A stretch of DNA of 64,000 nt from Halioglobus japonicus (GTDB lineage Bacteria; Pseudomonadota; Gammaproteobacteria; Pseudomonadales; Halieaceae): the NCBI RefSeq assembly GCF_001983995.1, contig NZ_CP019450.1, forward strand, positions 930,001-994,000, written 5' to 3'. The notes beneath the pieces are model-generated. The model saw only the letters and a program-made list of their open reading frames with translations, was not told where the DNA came from and ran no database searches. Shown here piece after piece: positions 1-8,214 of this stretch. The translations under genes and the position numbers were made by a program. The number at the start of each line of letters is the position of its first letter. Position 1 is the stretch's first letter.

Positions 1-344
1 GGGTCAAAGACCAGCGCCTCAATTTCGGCGGCCTCGAGAATATAGATATGGTCGTCCAGAGCACCAAGGGGGTGGAGCGGTGTGCCAATACAGCCCGTAA
101 GCTGCATCGCGGCAATGTTGGACAGTACCTCGGGTCGATTCGCGGAGATGATAGCCACACGGCTGCCCACGCCCAGGCCCTGGGATTGCAGCGCCTGAAC
201 CATCTGGCTGGTGCTTTCGCGCACATCCTTATAGGAGGCTACGGTATCCCCCAGATACAGACAGGGTTCGTCGTTGTAACGGTTCAGGCCTTCCACCAGC
301 AAGTGGGGCATCAGCGGGGGTTGGTAGAGTTCGCTCGGATTCAT
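1..344 (-). CDS. AMP-dependent acyl-CoA synthetase/ligase, N-terminal part (runs off left edge)
   Basis: Reading leftward from ATG at 344, the frame stays open to the window edge and gives about 114 residues. They begin MNPSELYQPPLMPHLL and continue with a stretch typical of the N-terminal part of class I adenylate-forming enzymes, including ...GLGVGSRVAIISANRPEVL... and ...TGCIGTPLHPLG.... Proteins of this family activate a carboxylic acid with ATP to an acyl-adenylate and then transfer it to CoA. The catalytic P-loop and the C-terminal domain lie outside the window, so the substrate cannot be judged. A modest CCCCTGAG purine stretch precedes the start. The gene is divergent from the LLM oxidoreductase at 554. 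Confidence 0.8.
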   Translation of the reverse strand, partial: MNPSELYQPPLMPHLLVEGLNRYNDEPCLYLGDTVASYKDVRESTSQMVQALQSQGLGVGSRVAIISANRPEVLSNIAAMQLTGCIGTPLHPLGALDDHIYILEAAEIEALVFD

Positions 345-553
345 CTCAGGGGTCCTGTATTCATCGATTACCCGGTAGGGCGGTCAAGCATAGAAAATGC
401 CACAATCGGTCAACCGCCGACAATGACCCTGCGGCCCAAACAGGCCTGTCCTTTGCGCTCAGGCTGACTGCTAATGCCAACGAAAATTGTCCCCTCGCGG
501 TGCTGTCCCAGGTGACATGAACAGGGATACTGGAGCCCACTAGGAGATCCCTC

Positions 554-1567
554 ATGAAAATAGACAGTTCACTCATGTTCGATCCGGCCCGTGTCGCCGG
601 TATGGCCCAGCAGCTGGACGATGCCGGCTTTGACGGTGCCTATACCTTTGAAGGCCAGTCGGACCCGTTTATCACCGTGGCGGCGGCCGCTATGAACAGC
701 CAGCGCATGGAATTAATGACATCCATCGCCGTGGCGTTCTCGCGTAACCCCATGAACCTGGCCTATCTGGGTAACGATCTGCAAAACCTGTCTCGGGGCC
801 GATTTATCCTCGGCCTGGGTGCCCAGGTGAAGGCGCATATTGAGCGCCGCTTCTCTATGCCCTGGAGCAAGCCGGCCTCGCGCATGCGGGAGATGGTGCA
901 GGCTATTCGCACGATCTGGGATTGCTGGCAAACCGGCGAGAAGCTCCGTTTTGAAGGTGAGTTTTACCAGCACACGTTGATGTCACCGGTGTTTGCCCCC
1001 CAACCCAATGAGTATGGACCGCCGCCCATTTTTATCGCGGGTGTGGGGCCTGTGATGACTGAAGTTGCGGCGGAGGTAGGTGACGGTTATTTCCTGCACC
1101 CCTTTAATACCGCTGAATCCATGCAATCCCTGTCGCTAGCGGCCATTCAGCGCGGGCTGGACAAGGCTGGCAAATCGCGCGAGGGCTACCAGGTCTCGGC
1201 CCAGGTGATTACCGCCACGGGCCTGAATGAAGAGAGTATGCAGGCCGCTGTCGCGTCAGCGCGCAACCAGATCGCTTTCTATGCTTCTACGCCTGCTTAT
1301 CTGCCGGTGCTGGAGTGCCACGGTTGGGAGTCCTTGCAGCAGGACGCCAACACCCTGATGCGCGAAGGGAAGTGGGCTGAGCTCAATGACCTGATCGATG
1401 ACGACATTCTCAACACCTTTGCGGTGGTGGGCGGCCCCGCCGAAGTGGCCGCCAAGATCAAGGACCGCTTCGGTGGTCAGGTCGAGCGTATTTCACCGGT
1501 GGTGTACCAACCAGATGTCGAGTTGCTGACCGCATTGCGCGGGGAGATTGCCGCCGTCTGTCAGTGA
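554..1567 (+). CDS. LLM-class F420-dependent-type oxidoreductase
   Basis: The 337-residue protein has the TIM-barrel luciferase-like monooxygenase pattern: an N-terminal ...AQQLDDAGFDGAYTFEG..., a central ...NLSRGRFILGLGAQVKAHIERRF..., then a substrate/flavin-binding loop ...PPPIFIAGVGPVMTEVAAEVGDG.... The wording is closest to the actinobacterial and marine-proteobacterial subfamily of LLM enzymes annotated as F420-dependent (TIGR03617-like). Cofactor choice, F420 or FMN, cannot be settled from sequence alone. AGGAGA lies just upstream of the ATG and supports this start. It stands alone, divergent from an acyl-CoA ligase, with gamma-glutamyltransferase 55 bases downstream on the same strand. 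Confidence 0.85.
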   Translation: MKIDSSLMFDPARVAGMAQQLDDAGFDGAYTFEGQSDPFITVAAAAMNSQRMELMTSIAVAFSRNPMNLAYLGNDLQNLSRGRFILGLGAQVKAHIERRFSMPWSKPASRMREMVQAIRTIWDCWQTGEKLRFEGEFYQHTLMSPVFAPQPNEYGPPPIFIAGVGPVMTEVAAEVGDGYFLHPFNTAESMQSLSLAAIQRGLDKAGKSREGYQVSAQVITATGLNEESMQAAVASARNQIAFYASTPAYLPVLECHGWESLQQDANTLMREGKWAELNDLIDDDILNTFAVVGGPAEVAAKIKDRFGGQVERISPVVYQPDVELLTALRGEIAAVCQ

Positions 1568-1622
1568 TTCCCTGATCTGGGCTATGATCTGCTCTCCATT
1601 GCGATATAAGCGGCGAGAGCGG

Positions 1623-3437
1623 ATGAACACACTATGCAAATTGGCCCTGTCTTTAGTCACACCGATACTGTTGTCTGCCTGTGCCGTGCAGACAACATCC
1701 CCCCAGAGCAGCGCTGTGAGCACTGAGCTCGGAGCCGGCGGCCGGCCGGTCGGGGAAATCTGGTCGCGCAGCCCCGTGTACGGGACCCGCGGAATGGCCG
1801 CCACTGCCCACCCGCTGGCATCCCAGGTGGCGCTCGATGTGCTCAAGCAGGGCGGCAATGCCGTTGATGCGGCCATTGCGGCCAACGCGGCACTGGGTCT
1901 GATGGAACCCACCGGCAACGGTATTGGCGGTGATATTTTTGTCCTGCTGTGGGATCCCGATACCCAAAAACTCTATGGTTACAATGGCTCGGGCCGCTCC
2001 CCGCAGGGACAGAGCCTCGAACAACTCAAGCAGCGCATTGCCGCCATGAAGGCCCGCGGCGAGCTGCCGGAAGATCATCAGGGTATTCCCTCCCACGGGC
2101 CGCTACCGGTGTCAGTGCCCGGCACGGTCGACGGTTGGTTTGCAATTCATGCGCGCTTTGGCAGCCTGCCCATGAATCAGGTACTGGCACCCACGATCGA
2201 CTATGCGCGCGGGGGCTTTCCCGTCACCCCGGTTATCGCCTACTACTTTGACCGCAGCTGGAATTTCTTCGAGAAAAAATATGCGGGCACCCCGCATCTC
2301 GCCAATATTCGCGATACCTGGTTCAAGGGTGGCGAGGCGCCGGCCGCAGGTAGCGTGGTGACCAACAAGGACCTGGGTGACACGCTCGAGGCGATTGCGC
2401 TGGATGGCCGTGATGCATTCTATAAGGGTCGCCTGGCGCGAGAAATGGCCGATTATTTCGAGTCCATGGAGGGTGGCCTTGCCTACGAGGATTTTGTTCA
2501 GCACGAGGGTGAGTGGGTTGAGCCGGGCAGCGTCGAATACCGGGGCTATGAACTGTATGAACTGCCGCCCAATGGCCAGGGCTTCGCCGCCTTGCAGATG
2601 CTGAGCATTCTCAAGAATGTGGACCTCACTCAGTGGGAGCGCGGCTCCGCCGAGGTTTTCCACTACATGGTGGAGGCCAAGCGCCTGGCGTTTGAGGATG
2701 TCGCTCGCTATTACGCTGACCCGGCCTTCGCCGACATTCCTCTGGAGGGCTTGCTCTCCGATGCCTACGGTCGTGAGCGCTTTGCGTTGATTGACCCAGA
2801 ACAGGCGTCACCGGAGTTTGGCCCGGGTGAACCAAAGCTCGAGGGCGAGGGCGATACCACGTATCTGACCGTGGCCGATGAGAACGGCATGCTGGTGTCC
2901 CTGATCCAGTCCAACTATCGGGGCATGGGGTCGGGCATGGTGCCGGACGGGCTCGGCTTTATGTTCCAGGATCGCGGCGAACTGTTTTCGCTGGAACCCG
3001 GCCATCCCAATGTCTATGCGCCGGGTAAGCGCCCATTCCATACCATTATTCCTGCCATGCTGATGAAAGACGGACAGCCAGTAATGAGCTACGGCTTGAT
3101 GGGCGGTTCCATGCAGCCCCAGGGTCATGTGCAGATACTGGTTAACATGCTCGACTTCGGCATGAACGTACAGGAGGCCGGCGATGCTGCGCGCTTCCTG
3201 CACGATGGCGGTAGCGAGACGACCGGTATCGATGGCGATCCACTGGGTACGCTGTATGTAGAGCCCGGTGTCGCCGTCGAGACGATTGGGCGCCTGGAGG
3301 CCATGGGCCATAAGGTGGAAGTTGACAGTAGCGGTGTGCGCTTTGGCGGCTATCAGGCGATTTACGTGGACCGTGAAAACGGCAGCTACGCCGGTGCCAC
3401 GGAGATGCGTAAAGACGGCACGGTAGCCGCCTGGTAG
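1623..3437 (+). CDS. ggt: gamma-glutamyltransferase, predicted lipoprotein
   Basis: This enzyme cleaves and transfers the gamma-glutamyl group of glutathione and related compounds in the periplasm. The chosen ATG gives a 604-residue precursor with a lipoprotein signal peptide ending in the lipobox LLSAC. An upstream in-frame start would bury this signal, so it was rejected. The large-subunit opening ...HPLASQVALDVLKQGGNAVDAA... is diagnostic of the family. The autoprocessing Thr-Thr pair is at about residues 412-413 (GDTTYLTV); the first Thr would become the nucleophile of the small subunit. The conserved ...GLGFMFQDRG... and the C-terminal ...MGGSMQPQGHVQ... match bacterial GGT. Lipid anchoring is an inference from the lipobox. 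It converges on the IMPase gene, with stops 5 bases apart. Confidence 0.93.
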   Translation: MNTLCKLALSLVTPILLSACAVQTTSPQSSAVSTELGAGGRPVGEIWSRSPVYGTRGMAATAHPLASQVALDVLKQGGNAVDAAIAANAALGLMEPTGNGIGGDIFVLLWDPDTQKLYGYNGSGRSPQGQSLEQLKQRIAAMKARGELPEDHQGIPSHGPLPVSVPGTVDGWFAIHARFGSLPMNQVLAPTIDYARGGFPVTPVIAYYFDRSWNFFEKKYAGTPHLANIRDTWFKGGEAPAAGSVVTNKDLGDTLEAIALDGRDAFYKGRLAREMADYFESMEGGLAYEDFVQHEGEWVEPGSVEYRGYELYELPPNGQGFAALQMLSILKNVDLTQWERGSAEVFHYMVEAKRLAFEDVARYYADPAFADIPLEGLLSDAYGRERFALIDPEQASPEFGPGEPKLEGEGDTTYLTVADENGMLVSLIQSNYRGMGSGMVPDGLGFMFQDRGELFSLEPGHPNVYAPGKRPFHTIIPAMLMKDGQPVMSYGLMGGSMQPQGHVQILVNMLDFGMNVQEAGDAARFLHDGGSETTGIDGDPLGTLYVEPGVAVETIGRLEAMGHKVEVDSSGVRFGGYQAIYVDRENGSYAGATEMRKDGTVAAW

Positions 3438-3441
3438 TGAA

Positions 3442-4245
3442 CTAGCGCTCGACTAATAGCCGGCGCACGGTCTGCCAGGTATCCGGATCGCTGGCACAGA
3501 TCAGGCCGGTGGCATCGGATGCCGGCTGATATGGCGATTCGTCGTACCGCGCCACCACGCCGCCCATTTCTTCTACTACCAGCGCTCCTGGCGCGTGGTC
3601 CCAGATCATGGTGCGATAGTAAAAGCTGAAACTGTAGTCGCCGCGGGCCATGGCGCGGTAGTCGTAGGCGGCGCAGCCACTGGCACGGGTATTGCCGAGA
3701 TGGCCTGCGCCGCGCATGGCATAGGGGCGCATTTCTTCGGGCAGGTATTTCGTGGAAAGTGCGCCGTGAATATCGCCGGCTACGCCCGACGGTTCCGCGA
3801 ACGACAGGCGCTCGTCGTCCAGAAAGGCGCCGGCACCGCGTTCAGCCTGCAGCAGGGTCTCTTCAACCGGGTCGTAAATCCAGCCGGCGAGCGTCTGGCC
3901 TTGCTGGACGATGCACACCATCACCGCAAACGGTGTTTCTCCTGCCGCAAAGTTTGCCGTACCGTCCACCGGGTCGATGACCCACACCGGCTGTTCAGAT
4001 GTCAGTCGCTGCATCAGTGTCGGGTCGTCGTGCGCGGCCTCTTCGCCGATGACCAATGAGCCGGGTAACACAGTTTCCAATGCGGGTGTGAGGAACGCTT
4101 CACTGGCTTTGTCCGCGACGGTGACGTAATCGCCGCGCTGCTTTTCTTCGATCTGGTCCTGCTGCAGGTTTTGCCACAAGGGAAGTACTTGCTCGTGGGC
4201 GGCCTGGCGGATGATGTCGCTGATGCGGGAATGATCGATATTCAT
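3442..4245 (-). CDS. inositol monophosphatase family protein (CysQ/HisN-like)
   Basis: A 267-residue member of the Mg-dependent, lithium-sensitive phosphatase superfamily. The metal-binding motifs are present: GEE near residue 68, DPVDGT near residue 91, and the C-terminal WDHAPGALVVEEMGG. The family includes inositol-1-phosphatase, histidinol-phosphatase HisN and 3'-phosphoadenosine phosphatase CysQ, and the sequence alone does not decide between them. Start: a second in-frame ATG at 4284 would add 13 residues before the usual family start. The downstream ATG (MNIDHSRI...) fits family length better, although neither has a strong ribosome site. Confidence 0.82.
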   Translation of the reverse strand: MNIDHSRISDIIRQAAHEQVLPLWQNLQQDQIEEKQRGDYVTVADKASEAFLTPALETVLPGSLVIGEEAAHDDPTLMQRLTSEQPVWVIDPVDGTANFAAGETPFAVMVCIVQQGQTLAGWIYDPVEETLLQAERGAGAFLDDERLSFAEPSGVAGDIHGALSTKYLPEEMRPYAMRGAGHLGNTRASGCAAYDYRAMARGDYSFSFYYRTMIWDHAPGALVVEEMGGVVARYDESPYQPASDATGLICASDPDTWQTVRRLLVER

Positions 4246-4413
4246 GGCGGCTCGGAATCCGGTGTCAGGGTGTTCCGAAACCATAGCAGTGAATGGCGAC
4301 AGTGGTAAGAGGCCGTCGCTGGCGAGGTAAAACCACTCCTACTAAAAGACGGTTATTTGACGATGGGCCCAGGGGAAACGGTGGTGGCGACTCGCTGACT
4401 ATTCGATGCGAAT

Positions 4414-4695
4414 TCAGTATGGCTGCGGTCGTGGGGCACCCACCAGTTGACGAATTCTGCGTTGTTGCTGTCTTTCTTTGCAGATAGCGTCAGCTGAGCG
4501 CCGTCCATGGCGCTGCGCTTCATTTACGAAGGTCAGATCGCGCTGCTCGCTATAGTGTTTCTCCACATCGGCTCGGCATGTCTCCAGATACACACTGTCG
4601 CGTTCGGCACTGTGCGCGGAGCTGGCAGCGGCTACAAACAGGCATGCGCAGAGCACACACAGTGCTGTTTCAATAACCATATTTTCGCTTCTCAT
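4414..4695 (-). CDS. small secreted hypothetical protein
   Basis: A 93-residue ORF with an N-terminal hydrophobic signal segment (ALCVLCACLFVAAASSAHS, cleavage likely after the SAHSA region). A charged, Arg/Gln-rich mature part follows, with two cysteines (near residues 40 and 72). AAAGG lies at proper distance upstream of the ATG at 4695; an internal ATG five codons later is the alternative. I recognise no family. It is flanked by 128 and 153 non-coding bases and appears to be a single transcription unit. Export to the periplasm is inferred from the signal peptide only. Confidence 0.5.
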   Translation of the reverse strand: MRSENMVIETALCVLCACLFVAAASSAHSAERDSVYLETCRADVEKHYSEQRDLTFVNEAQRHGRRSADAICKERQQQRRIRQLVGAPRPQPY

Positions 4696-4848
4696 CCGTA
4701 GACCTTTGTATTTATCCCTTAAGAGGTAGCCGTGTGGCGGCCGCAGGTAAAGCCTACGCCAGTGGCTGTGAGCGTGTGTGGAGAACTATGAAGAATTATG
4801 ATTTGTCGTATACCATGATGGATATCAGGGTTTAGCACCGGGGGAGGC

Positions 4849-5544
4849 ATGGCGCGAACGATTGCCTATGTCGAAGATGACGATGTCACGCGTAATCGCT
4901 ATGTCAGCGCATTGCGCCAGGAAGGTTTTGTCGTTGCTGCATATTCTAGCGTGGATGCGGCGATTGCCGGGCTGCGTCAGCAATTGCCCGACCTGGCACT
5001 GCTTGATGTCGCCCATGCCGATGATCGCGACGCTGGGTATCAGGTTTGTGCCGAGTTGCGGCGGCTTTCTAGCGACGTCCCCATCATTTTCCTCACCCAT
5101 CGCACGGGCGAGATCGATCGTATCTCGGGGCTGCGGCTGGGGGCTGATGACTACATTAGCAAGGATGCTTCGATCGAGTATCTGGTTGTTCGTATCGAGG
5201 CCCTGATCAGGCGCATGGAGGCAGTGCGCAATGCCGGCCCTGTATCCAACGCACAGCCGAGCGCCGGACTGGAACTCGACGAGGTGTATGCCACGGTGTT
5301 CTGGAATGGGATGCAGGTTGACCTGCCGCTAACCCACTTCTGGATGGTGCGTGAACTGTCCAGCCATCCCGGCGAGGTGCGCAGCCACCGCGAACTGATG
5401 AAGGCTGCCAATATCGTGGTGGCGCCCAACACCATTGCCGCCCACGTGAAATCTATCCGTAAGGCCTTTGTCCGCTGCGACGCGGATTTCGGCTGTATCG
5501 TCACCGAGCGGGGCAGGGGTTATCGCTGGGTACTGTCCCGTTGA
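4849..5544 (+). CDS. OmpR/PhoB-type response regulator, PdsR-like, orphan
   Basis: A 231-residue two-domain regulator. The receiver domain has the acidic cluster EDDD at 9-12, the phospho-acceptor Asp53 in ALLDVA, and ...GLRLGADDYISKD... around the conserved Lys. The C-terminal winged helix ends in the typical ...VTERGRGYRWVLSR. The wording is close to the regulator of the proteobacterial dedicated sortase system (PdsR, TIGR03787), where the gene normally sits next to a sensor kinase and a sortase. Neither is present here. A very strong GGGGGAGG site precedes the ATG. The last 25 bases overlap the end of the convergent AraC gene. Confidence 0.85.
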   Translation: MARTIAYVEDDDVTRNRYVSALRQEGFVVAAYSSVDAAIAGLRQQLPDLALLDVAHADDRDAGYQVCAELRRLSSDVPIIFLTHRTGEIDRISGLRLGADDYISKDASIEYLVVRIEALIRRMEAVRNAGPVSNAQPSAGLELDEVYATVFWNGMQVDLPLTHFWMVRELSSHPGEVRSHRELMKAANIVVAPNTIAAHVKSIRKAFVRCDADFGCIVTERGRGYRWVLSR

Positions 5545-6548
5545 ATGGCCTCGCGAAATTCTCGCGGGGTGGTTCCTGTCCACCGTTTGAACGCGCGGGT
5601 AAACACCGTGGGGTCAGGGTAGCCCAGCTTTTCTCCAATCTGGGCGATACCGGTTGCCCCTACCGTCAACATGTCCTGAGCCTGTTGCTGGCGCAATTGA
5701 TCCAGTTCCTGCTTGAGGGTTGTTCCCAGTTCAGCCAGGCGTCGAACCAGCGTGCGTTTACTGATACCGCACAAGTGCGCCACGTGATCGGCATCCAGGC
5801 CTGGCTCATGTATGTGCTGGGCAAGAATGTAGCGCAGGGTGGGTAGCGTTTCCTCCGGCGCACTGTTGCGGGTGATCTGAGGTCTGGCTGAGCATTGGGT
5901 GGTGTGCAATTGGGGTTCGAGCAGTAACCAGGCGCTCGGAAAGGCCACGCTGAACCCATTGGTGTCAGTAGTGGCTACTTTGACATCGGCATAATTGGGC
6001 GGGAAAACCTCGGGGTCACAAACCTTAACCAAGACCTGAGTGCCTTCCCAGTTGTCGCCAAGAGCAGTCTGCAGGATGGATAGCACATAAGCGGCGCCGA
6101 AGCCGTCGTTGTGGCGCGGCACGCGTCCATTATCGGTCAGTCGATTTTCTGTGAACGTGCTGCGTGTGCCCTTCGTCTCCAGTTTAAATTCGACAGAATT
6201 GGCGTCCTTGTATGCGTCGATGGAGAAGCGCAGTAACAGATCTCCCACAGAGACTGCACTATAGGCAGCCTCCGCCAGCGGCGACCATTTGAAAGGGTCG
6301 AGCGCTTCGCCCAGGTGCACGCCGCAAAATGGATCCTGGCTTAGCTCGGCTAGTGATTCAACGACATCGTACATGGTCGCTGCTGTGACAAAGTGGTCGT
6401 CGTCTTCAAAGCAGTTTAGGGTCAGGCAGTATTGGCCAAGCGTTTTATCCACGTGAGCATCGGCGTTGAGCGCAGCTTCGAGGAAAGGTCTCGCAAGATT
6501 CAGCCTCACCATAGGGAGGCGCAGCTTCTCGGAGGTGGTCGTAGGCAT
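5520..6548 (-). CDS. AraC-family transcriptional regulator
   Basis: The 342-residue protein has an N-terminal region resembling the Arabinose_bd-type ligand/oligomerisation domain of OruR/ArgR-like AraC proteins. Two C-terminal helix-turn-helix motifs follow, GISKRTLVRRLAELGTTLKQ and IGEKLGYPDPTVFTRAFKRW, the second matching the AraC signature. The ATG at 6548 has GGGGAA at good spacing; a start at 6641 would add a 31-residue tail with no family counterpart. It is divergent from the amidohydrolase at 6711 with 162 bases between, so that gene is its most obvious target (inference). Confidence 0.87.
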   Translation of the reverse strand: MPTTTSEKLRLPMVRLNLARPFLEAALNADAHVDKTLGQYCLTLNCFEDDDHFVTAATMYDVVESLAELSQDPFCGVHLGEALDPFKWSPLAEAAYSAVSVGDLLLRFSIDAYKDANSVEFKLETKGTRSTFTENRLTDNGRVPRHNDGFGAAYVLSILQTALGDNWEGTQVLVKVCDPEVFPPNYADVKVATTDTNGFSVAFPSAWLLLEPQLHTTQCSARPQITRNSAPEETLPTLRYILAQHIHEPGLDADHVAHLCGISKRTLVRRLAELGTTLKQELDQLRQQQAQDMLTVGATGIAQIGEKLGYPDPTVFTRAFKRWTGTTPREFREAIQRDSTQR

Positions 6549-6710
6549 GGGTTGGGTTCCCCGTTGAATGACTAGATTCGAGTCTAGCGTATCAATCGAT
6601 ATTCTGTGCCAATTTGTTGCTCGTGTGGCGTGAACTGCCAATAGAGAAGTCGGCGCTCTGTGGCTAAATTTAGGTCTATCAAAATCATACTTATCTGTGG
6701 GGAGAGAGCA

Positions 6711-8087
6711 GTGCTTGGAAAGTGGTTAATTGCAGTCACTATTGCCTTTGGATTCAATGCGGCCTGGGGCCAGGATGAAGCGCCAGCCCAAACATTATTT
6801 ACCAATGTCCATATTTTCGACGGTGTGAATAAAAAGCGCATCGAGAATGCGAGTGTGCTGGTAGAGGGCAACCTCATCAAAACCGTTTCCAAAGGTGACA
6901 TCAGTGCTCCGGGAGCAACGGTGGTCGATGGCGGTGGTCGAACTCTGCTGCCAGGCTTCATCGAGGCGCATGCTCACCTGATGCTCATGGGGCCGAGCCT
7001 GCCCCAAATGGAAGCGGCCACCACCTGGGAAGATTTTGGTATTCACGGCACGCAAATGGCTGAGATGTACCTCATGCAGGGCTTCACCACTGTGCGGGAT
7101 GCCGGCGGTGCCAACGGTGGCCTGCGCCGAGCAATCGATTCAGGCGCGATTGTGGGGCCGCGTTTCTATACCTCCGCCGCATTCCTGGGCACGCGCGGGG
7201 GCCATGCGGATTTTGCCAACTTCTCCTCTCCCCCCGGGGCTTCGACAAATTTCAGCCGCCTGAATATGGCGCAGGAAGTCGACAGCGTGGCGGACGTACA
7301 AAAGTACGGACGCAATAACTTTCGCATGGGGGCGACTCAGCTCAAATATATGCAGTCTGGCGGCGTGGTTAGTGCTTTCGACCCCTGGCAATTGCTCGCA
7401 GGATCACCGGCAGAGATTGAGGCGGCGGTGGCGGTAGCCAACGAATACGGAAGTTACGTAATGGCGCACTCCTATCGTAAGGAGGCCATGATGAATGCGC
7501 TCAATGCAGGCGTAAAATCGATTGAACACGGTTTCTCATTCGACTGTGAAATAGCGAAACTGATGAAGAAAAAAGGCGCGTTTATTACGACCAATTTGAC
7601 AGCCTTTGATCCCGGCTTGCTGGATATCCCGGCGGTGGCCAACGTACCTTCCAGTTTGGCAAAAGCGAAGTCGGCGTCAGCGACATTCGCTGGTTATATC
7701 GACAATATGAAGAAGTGTCCGGTAAAGCGAGCATTCCAGACCGACTGCGTAGGTTCCGTGGACGCCTGTAATATTCAGATTGCCTATGAAAAGCACCTCA
7801 ATAACGAGTTCTTCGGGCCCTACACCTCGCTGGTCACTATGACCTCAACGGGCGGCGAACTGGTCGCGCTCTCCGGTGACTTTATGAACCCCTACACGGA
7901 AGGCAAGCTGGGCGTGATCGAAGAAGGTGCCTACGCAGATATTCTGATTGTTGATGGCAACCCTCTGGAAGATTTCTCGGTGGTAGGTACAGGCACAAAA
8001 TGGTTTGGTGCAGATTTACGACCAGATAGCCCTCAGACGCTCCGAGTCATCATGAAAGATGGCAAGATCTACAAGAACACGCTCTAA
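6711..8087 (+). CDS. exported metal-dependent amidohydrolase (imidazolonepropionase/Xaa-Pro dipeptidase-like)
   Basis: GTG at 6711, preceded by GGGGAGAG, opens a 458-residue protein with a clean signal peptide (KWLIAVTIAFGFNAAWG, cut before QDEAP). An earlier GTG at 6660 would place 17 polar residues before the signal. The mature protein is an amidohydrolase-superfamily TIM barrel: metal motif HAHLM after GFIEA, the ...AHSYRKEAMMNALNAGVKSIEHG... strand 5/6 histidines, and the C-terminal ...EGAYADILIVDGNPLEDF... of the composite beta-domain. Family members hydrolyse cyclic amides, dipeptides or lactone-like substrates; the substrate here is unknown. The porin follows 127 bases downstream. Confidence 0.85.
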   Translation: MLGKWLIAVTIAFGFNAAWGQDEAPAQTLFTNVHIFDGVNKKRIENASVLVEGNLIKTVSKGDISAPGATVVDGGGRTLLPGFIEAHAHLMLMGPSLPQMEAATTWEDFGIHGTQMAEMYLMQGFTTVRDAGGANGGLRRAIDSGAIVGPRFYTSAAFLGTRGGHADFANFSSPPGASTNFSRLNMAQEVDSVADVQKYGRNNFRMGATQLKYMQSGGVVSAFDPWQLLAGSPAEIEAAVAVANEYGSYVMAHSYRKEAMMNALNAGVKSIEHGFSFDCEIAKLMKKKGAFITTNLTAFDPGLLDIPAVANVPSSLAKAKSASATFAGYIDNMKKCPVKRAFQTDCVGSVDACNIQIAYEKHLNNEFFGPYTSLVTMTSTGGELVALSGDFMNPYTEGKLGVIEEGAYADILIVDGNPLEDFSVVGTGTKWFGADLRPDSPQTLRVIMKDGKIYKNTL

Positions 8088-8108
8088 ATAAATAGACCTT
8101 TGGACTTG

Positions 8109-8136
8109 GCTTCCCGCTTGGACGGGGAGCTTGTTT
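8109..8136 (+). terminator. probable intrinsic terminator after the amidohydrolase gene
   Basis: Stem GCTTCCCG / CGGGGAGC (one G-U pair) with a 6-base loop, followed by TTGTTT, 21 bases after the stop codon. The U-tract is imperfect, so termination may be partial. Confidence 0.45.
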
Positions 8137-8214
8137 GGCATTAGGGTCTGTTGTTGAGAATGGCTGCCGTCACAGCGATTACTTTCAGTAGTGTGTTTTT
8201 CAGTAAGGCTTCCT

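Noticed and set aside
361..576. 71-codon minus-strand ORF between the acyl-CoA ligase and LLM genes
   Set aside because: It covers the ribosome site and start of the LLM gene and has no protein-like features.
4293..4487. 64-codon plus-strand ORF
   Set aside because: No ribosome site, no recognisable composition, and it overlaps the end of a more plausible small secreted protein on the other strand.
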